Below are positions 6,563-7,659 of a stretch of 7,659 nucleotides of DNA, piece after piece. Source of the stretch: Propionibacteriaceae bacterium. Its GTDB lineage: Bacteria; Actinomycetota; Actinomycetes; Propionibacteriales; Propionibacteriaceae. The stretch is from NCBI GenBank assembly GCA_031254155.1, contig JAIRVA010000054.1, positions 1 through 7,659 on the forward strand, in the 5' to 3' direction. How positions within the stretch are numbered: position 1 is the first letter of the stretch; each line of letters begins with the position of its first letter. The notes under the pieces are model-generated. The model searched no databases and had not been told where the DNA came from. It worked only from the letters and a program-made list of their open reading frames with translations. The position numbers were made by a program, and so were the translations under genes.

Positions 6563-7461
6563 GCCTTGTACCCTTCTGTCCAACCCTGTCCGATGAGGGC
6601 CGCCCCGATGGCCGGGGCCTTGCGATCCAGCGACAGGGTGCTGATCCGGGCGGCGATGCTGGCGTACGGCGGGAACGTGGCCGTCTCGCCGCGTTCGATG
6701 AGAAACTGCTTGACAGCGGTGATGGTCCAGGGTGCGGCCTGGATGACACCACCGCCCAAGACGACGTGCTCGGAGGCGTAGGCGACCGACACAATCGTCA
6801 CGAGCCGCGCGATCACGCGCACGGCCTGGTCGCGCGCCGCCCGGCCCGCCGGCGTCGTCGTCTCGCCGAGCCGAGTCCAGTTGAGACCGAGGAAGTCCAT
6901 GCGCGGGGCGAGGTAGCGTCCGCCAACGATTGTTTCGAGACAGCCGCGCTGCCCACAGCGACAGGGTTCGCCGTCCGGGTCGAGCACGAGGTGCCCGAGC
7001 TCGCCGGCGGCGTTGTCGTGGCCGCGGATGAGGCGCCCGGCCAGGGTCGCGGCGGCCACGCCCGTCCCGAAGTTGACGTACGTCACCGACAGCGAGTCGA
7101 GCAGCATCCCCGCCGCGATGGCGGTCACTTTGACGTCGTTATCAACCCGGAGCGGTACGGCGAAGTGCGGGGCGAGGGTCGAGCGCAGTGACATGTGCTC
7201 GATGTTGAGGTTGACCGCGGCGGTGATCTCGCCGGTAGCGGGATTGACCATGCCCGGCACGCCGATGCCGACGGAGTCAAAGTCGCGCAGGCCGACGCCG
7301 AGCTTGGCCGCCAGTGAGTTGGCGATGTGCAACAGGACCGCTTCCAGCCCCACCGGCCCGCGGCGGCTGAACGCCCCCACCTCAGCCACAATGGTATTGC
7401 TGTCGTCCAACACGACCCCGTGCGCCTTCGTGGCGCCGACGTCAATCCCGAGGCTCAGCAT
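6559..7461 (-). CDS. ROK-family sugar kinase, probable N-acetylglucosamine kinase
   Basis: 300 residues, the normal size for a ROK kinase, with no N-terminal winged-helix, so an enzyme and not a ROK repressor. N-terminal ATP loop DVGATK (7-12); VGIGVPGMVNP (64-74); RVDNDVK (105-111) with D109 as catalytic base; FGTG (131-134); GELGH (153-157); and zinc signature CRCGQRGCLE (167-176), whose C167, C169 and C174 join H157. The second-domain phosphate motif is LGGGV (235-239). The bases after FGTG encode VAAA where many members have a further glycine pair. The predicted reaction is ATP + GlcNAc to GlcNAc-6-P on the sugar released by the phosphorylase; glucose or mannosamine cannot be ruled out by motifs alone. 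It is first in the operon. Start ATG 7461 has GAAAGGA (complement of 7467-7473) as ribosome site. Its TGA overlaps the next ATG, implying translational coupling. Confidence 0.9.
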   Translation of the reverse strand: MLSLGIDVGATKAHGVVLDDSNTIVAEVGAFSRRGPVGLEAVLLHIANSLAAKLGVGLRDFDSVGIGVPGMVNPATGEITAAVNLNIEHMSLRSTLAPHFAVPLRVDNDVKVTAIAAGMLLDSLSVTYVNFGTGVAAATLAGRLIRGHDNAAGELGHLVLDPDGEPCRCGQRGCLETIVGGRYLAPRMDFLGLNWTRLGETTTPAGRAARDQAVRVIARLVTIVSVAYASEHVVLGGGVIQAAPWTITAVKQFLIERGETATFPPYASIAARISTLSLDRKAPAIGAALIGQGWTEGYKA

Positions 7462-7510
7462 GGGAATCCTTTCAGTCCTTCCGGGCTGGGTGGCTGGTTG
7501 GTCGTATTAG

Positions 7511-7545
7511 TAGTTAGTAAACTTTACGAACTAGCCCAAAGTCAA
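7511..7545 (-). promoter_or_regulatory. Predicted operon promoter with overlapping 23-bp palindromic operator
   Basis: On the minus strand, TTGACT (complement of 7540-7545) and TTTACT (complement of 7516-7521) are separated by 18 bases and resemble -35 and -10 boxes. Transcription would start near 7509, giving a leader of about 50 bases before the kinase ATG. Across the spacer and -10 box lies a near-perfect palindrome, 7511-7533: TAGTTAGTAAA, a central C, TTTACGAACTA, with arms matching at 10 of 11 positions. A repressor bound here would block the promoter. The TTAGT/ACTAA half-site style is like operators of ROK-family repressors of sugar operons, but the regulator is not in this window. 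Confidence 0.7.
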
Positions 7546-7659
7546 GTCCCGGTCGCATGTCCCGCGTATCGTGATCCAACCGTTAGTCAGGCTATCGGAC
7601 CCCCCGTGCCAGCCGAGTCGCCGGCCTGGCCTCCCGCTCCCCCCGCTCCCCCCTCTCCC
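7546..7659. other. Region upstream of the operon with no recognised gene, ending in a polypyrimidine tract
   Basis: No open frame with a ribosome site or recognisable product is visible. The last ~27 bases (7633-7659) are almost only C and T, with CCCCCC and CCCCC runs. This could be the edge of a neighbouring gene's leader, a low-complexity spacer or an assembly end. Confidence 0.5.

Noticed and set aside
4196..6781. 861-codon open frame on the plus strand opposite the mutase fusion
   Set aside because: It mirrors the fusion and parts of its neighbours. Its translation is rich in Arg, Val, Asp, Gly and His without recognisable motifs, as expected for the antisense of GC-rich codons, and it spans the operon's intercistronic gap and regulatory bases.
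6469..7191. 240-codon plus-strand frame opposite the kinase and fusion junction
   Set aside because: Antisense shadow. The opposite strand carries complete ROK motifs and the ATGA junction.
6559..7461. The ROK protein as the operon's own repressor
   Set aside because: At 300 residues it begins directly with the ATP-binding loop and has no winged-helix domain, so it cannot be the DNA-binding regulator of the upstream palindrome.
7633..7659. Polypyrimidine tract as a functional element
   Set aside because: It is at the window edge, has no symmetry or known motif, and could be a sequence-end artefact.
1..7659. tRNA, rRNA, CRISPR array, insertion sequence
   Set aside because: No clover-leaf, rRNA core sequence, regularly spaced repeats or transposase reading was seen.

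Overview
The window is GC-rich, tightly packed DNA with strong Shine-Dalgarno sites and GC-biased third codon positions. This fits a high-GC Gram-positive bacterium (Actinomycetota). I cannot name a genus from the sequence alone. Most genes lie on the minus strand.

Layout. (1) Positions 1-661, minus strand: the first 220 residues of a CstA-type carbon-starvation/pyruvate transporter, cut by the window edge. (2) Positions 662-1084: a non-coding stretch holding the cstA leader, a small palindrome, an inverted repeat, and what looks like the 3' remnant of a lost secreted-protein gene. (3) Positions 1085-1744, plus strand: a small secreted Ig-like surface protein with a non-canonical sortase-like tail and less GC-biased codons than its neighbours. 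(4) Positions 1780-7461, minus strand: a three-gene operon in the order ROK sugar kinase, two-domain nucleotidyltransferase/phosphohexomutase fusion, GH94 chitobiose phosphorylase. (5) Positions 7462-7659: a promoter overlapped by a near-perfect 23-bp palindrome, then a polypyrimidine-rich end.

The operon is the main point of interest. The GH94 enzyme closely resembles N,N'-diacetylchitobiose phosphorylases, which split chitobiose with phosphate into GlcNAc-1-phosphate and GlcNAc. The ROK kinase would turn the free GlcNAc into GlcNAc-6-phosphate. The mutase half of the fusion would interconvert GlcNAc-6-P and GlcNAc-1-P, and the GlmU-like half would turn GlcNAc-1-P plus UTP into UDP-GlcNAc. 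Read this way, the three genes form a compact route from imported chitobiose to UDP-GlcNAc, with the last two steps on one polypeptide. The GlmU-like half has an altered nucleotide-binding loop that lacks the usual lysine, so whether it is an active uridylyltransferase is the key open question. The alternative is that the mutase feeds GlcNAc-6-P into NagA/NagB catabolism. No transporter, chitinase, NagA or NagB gene is present in the window.
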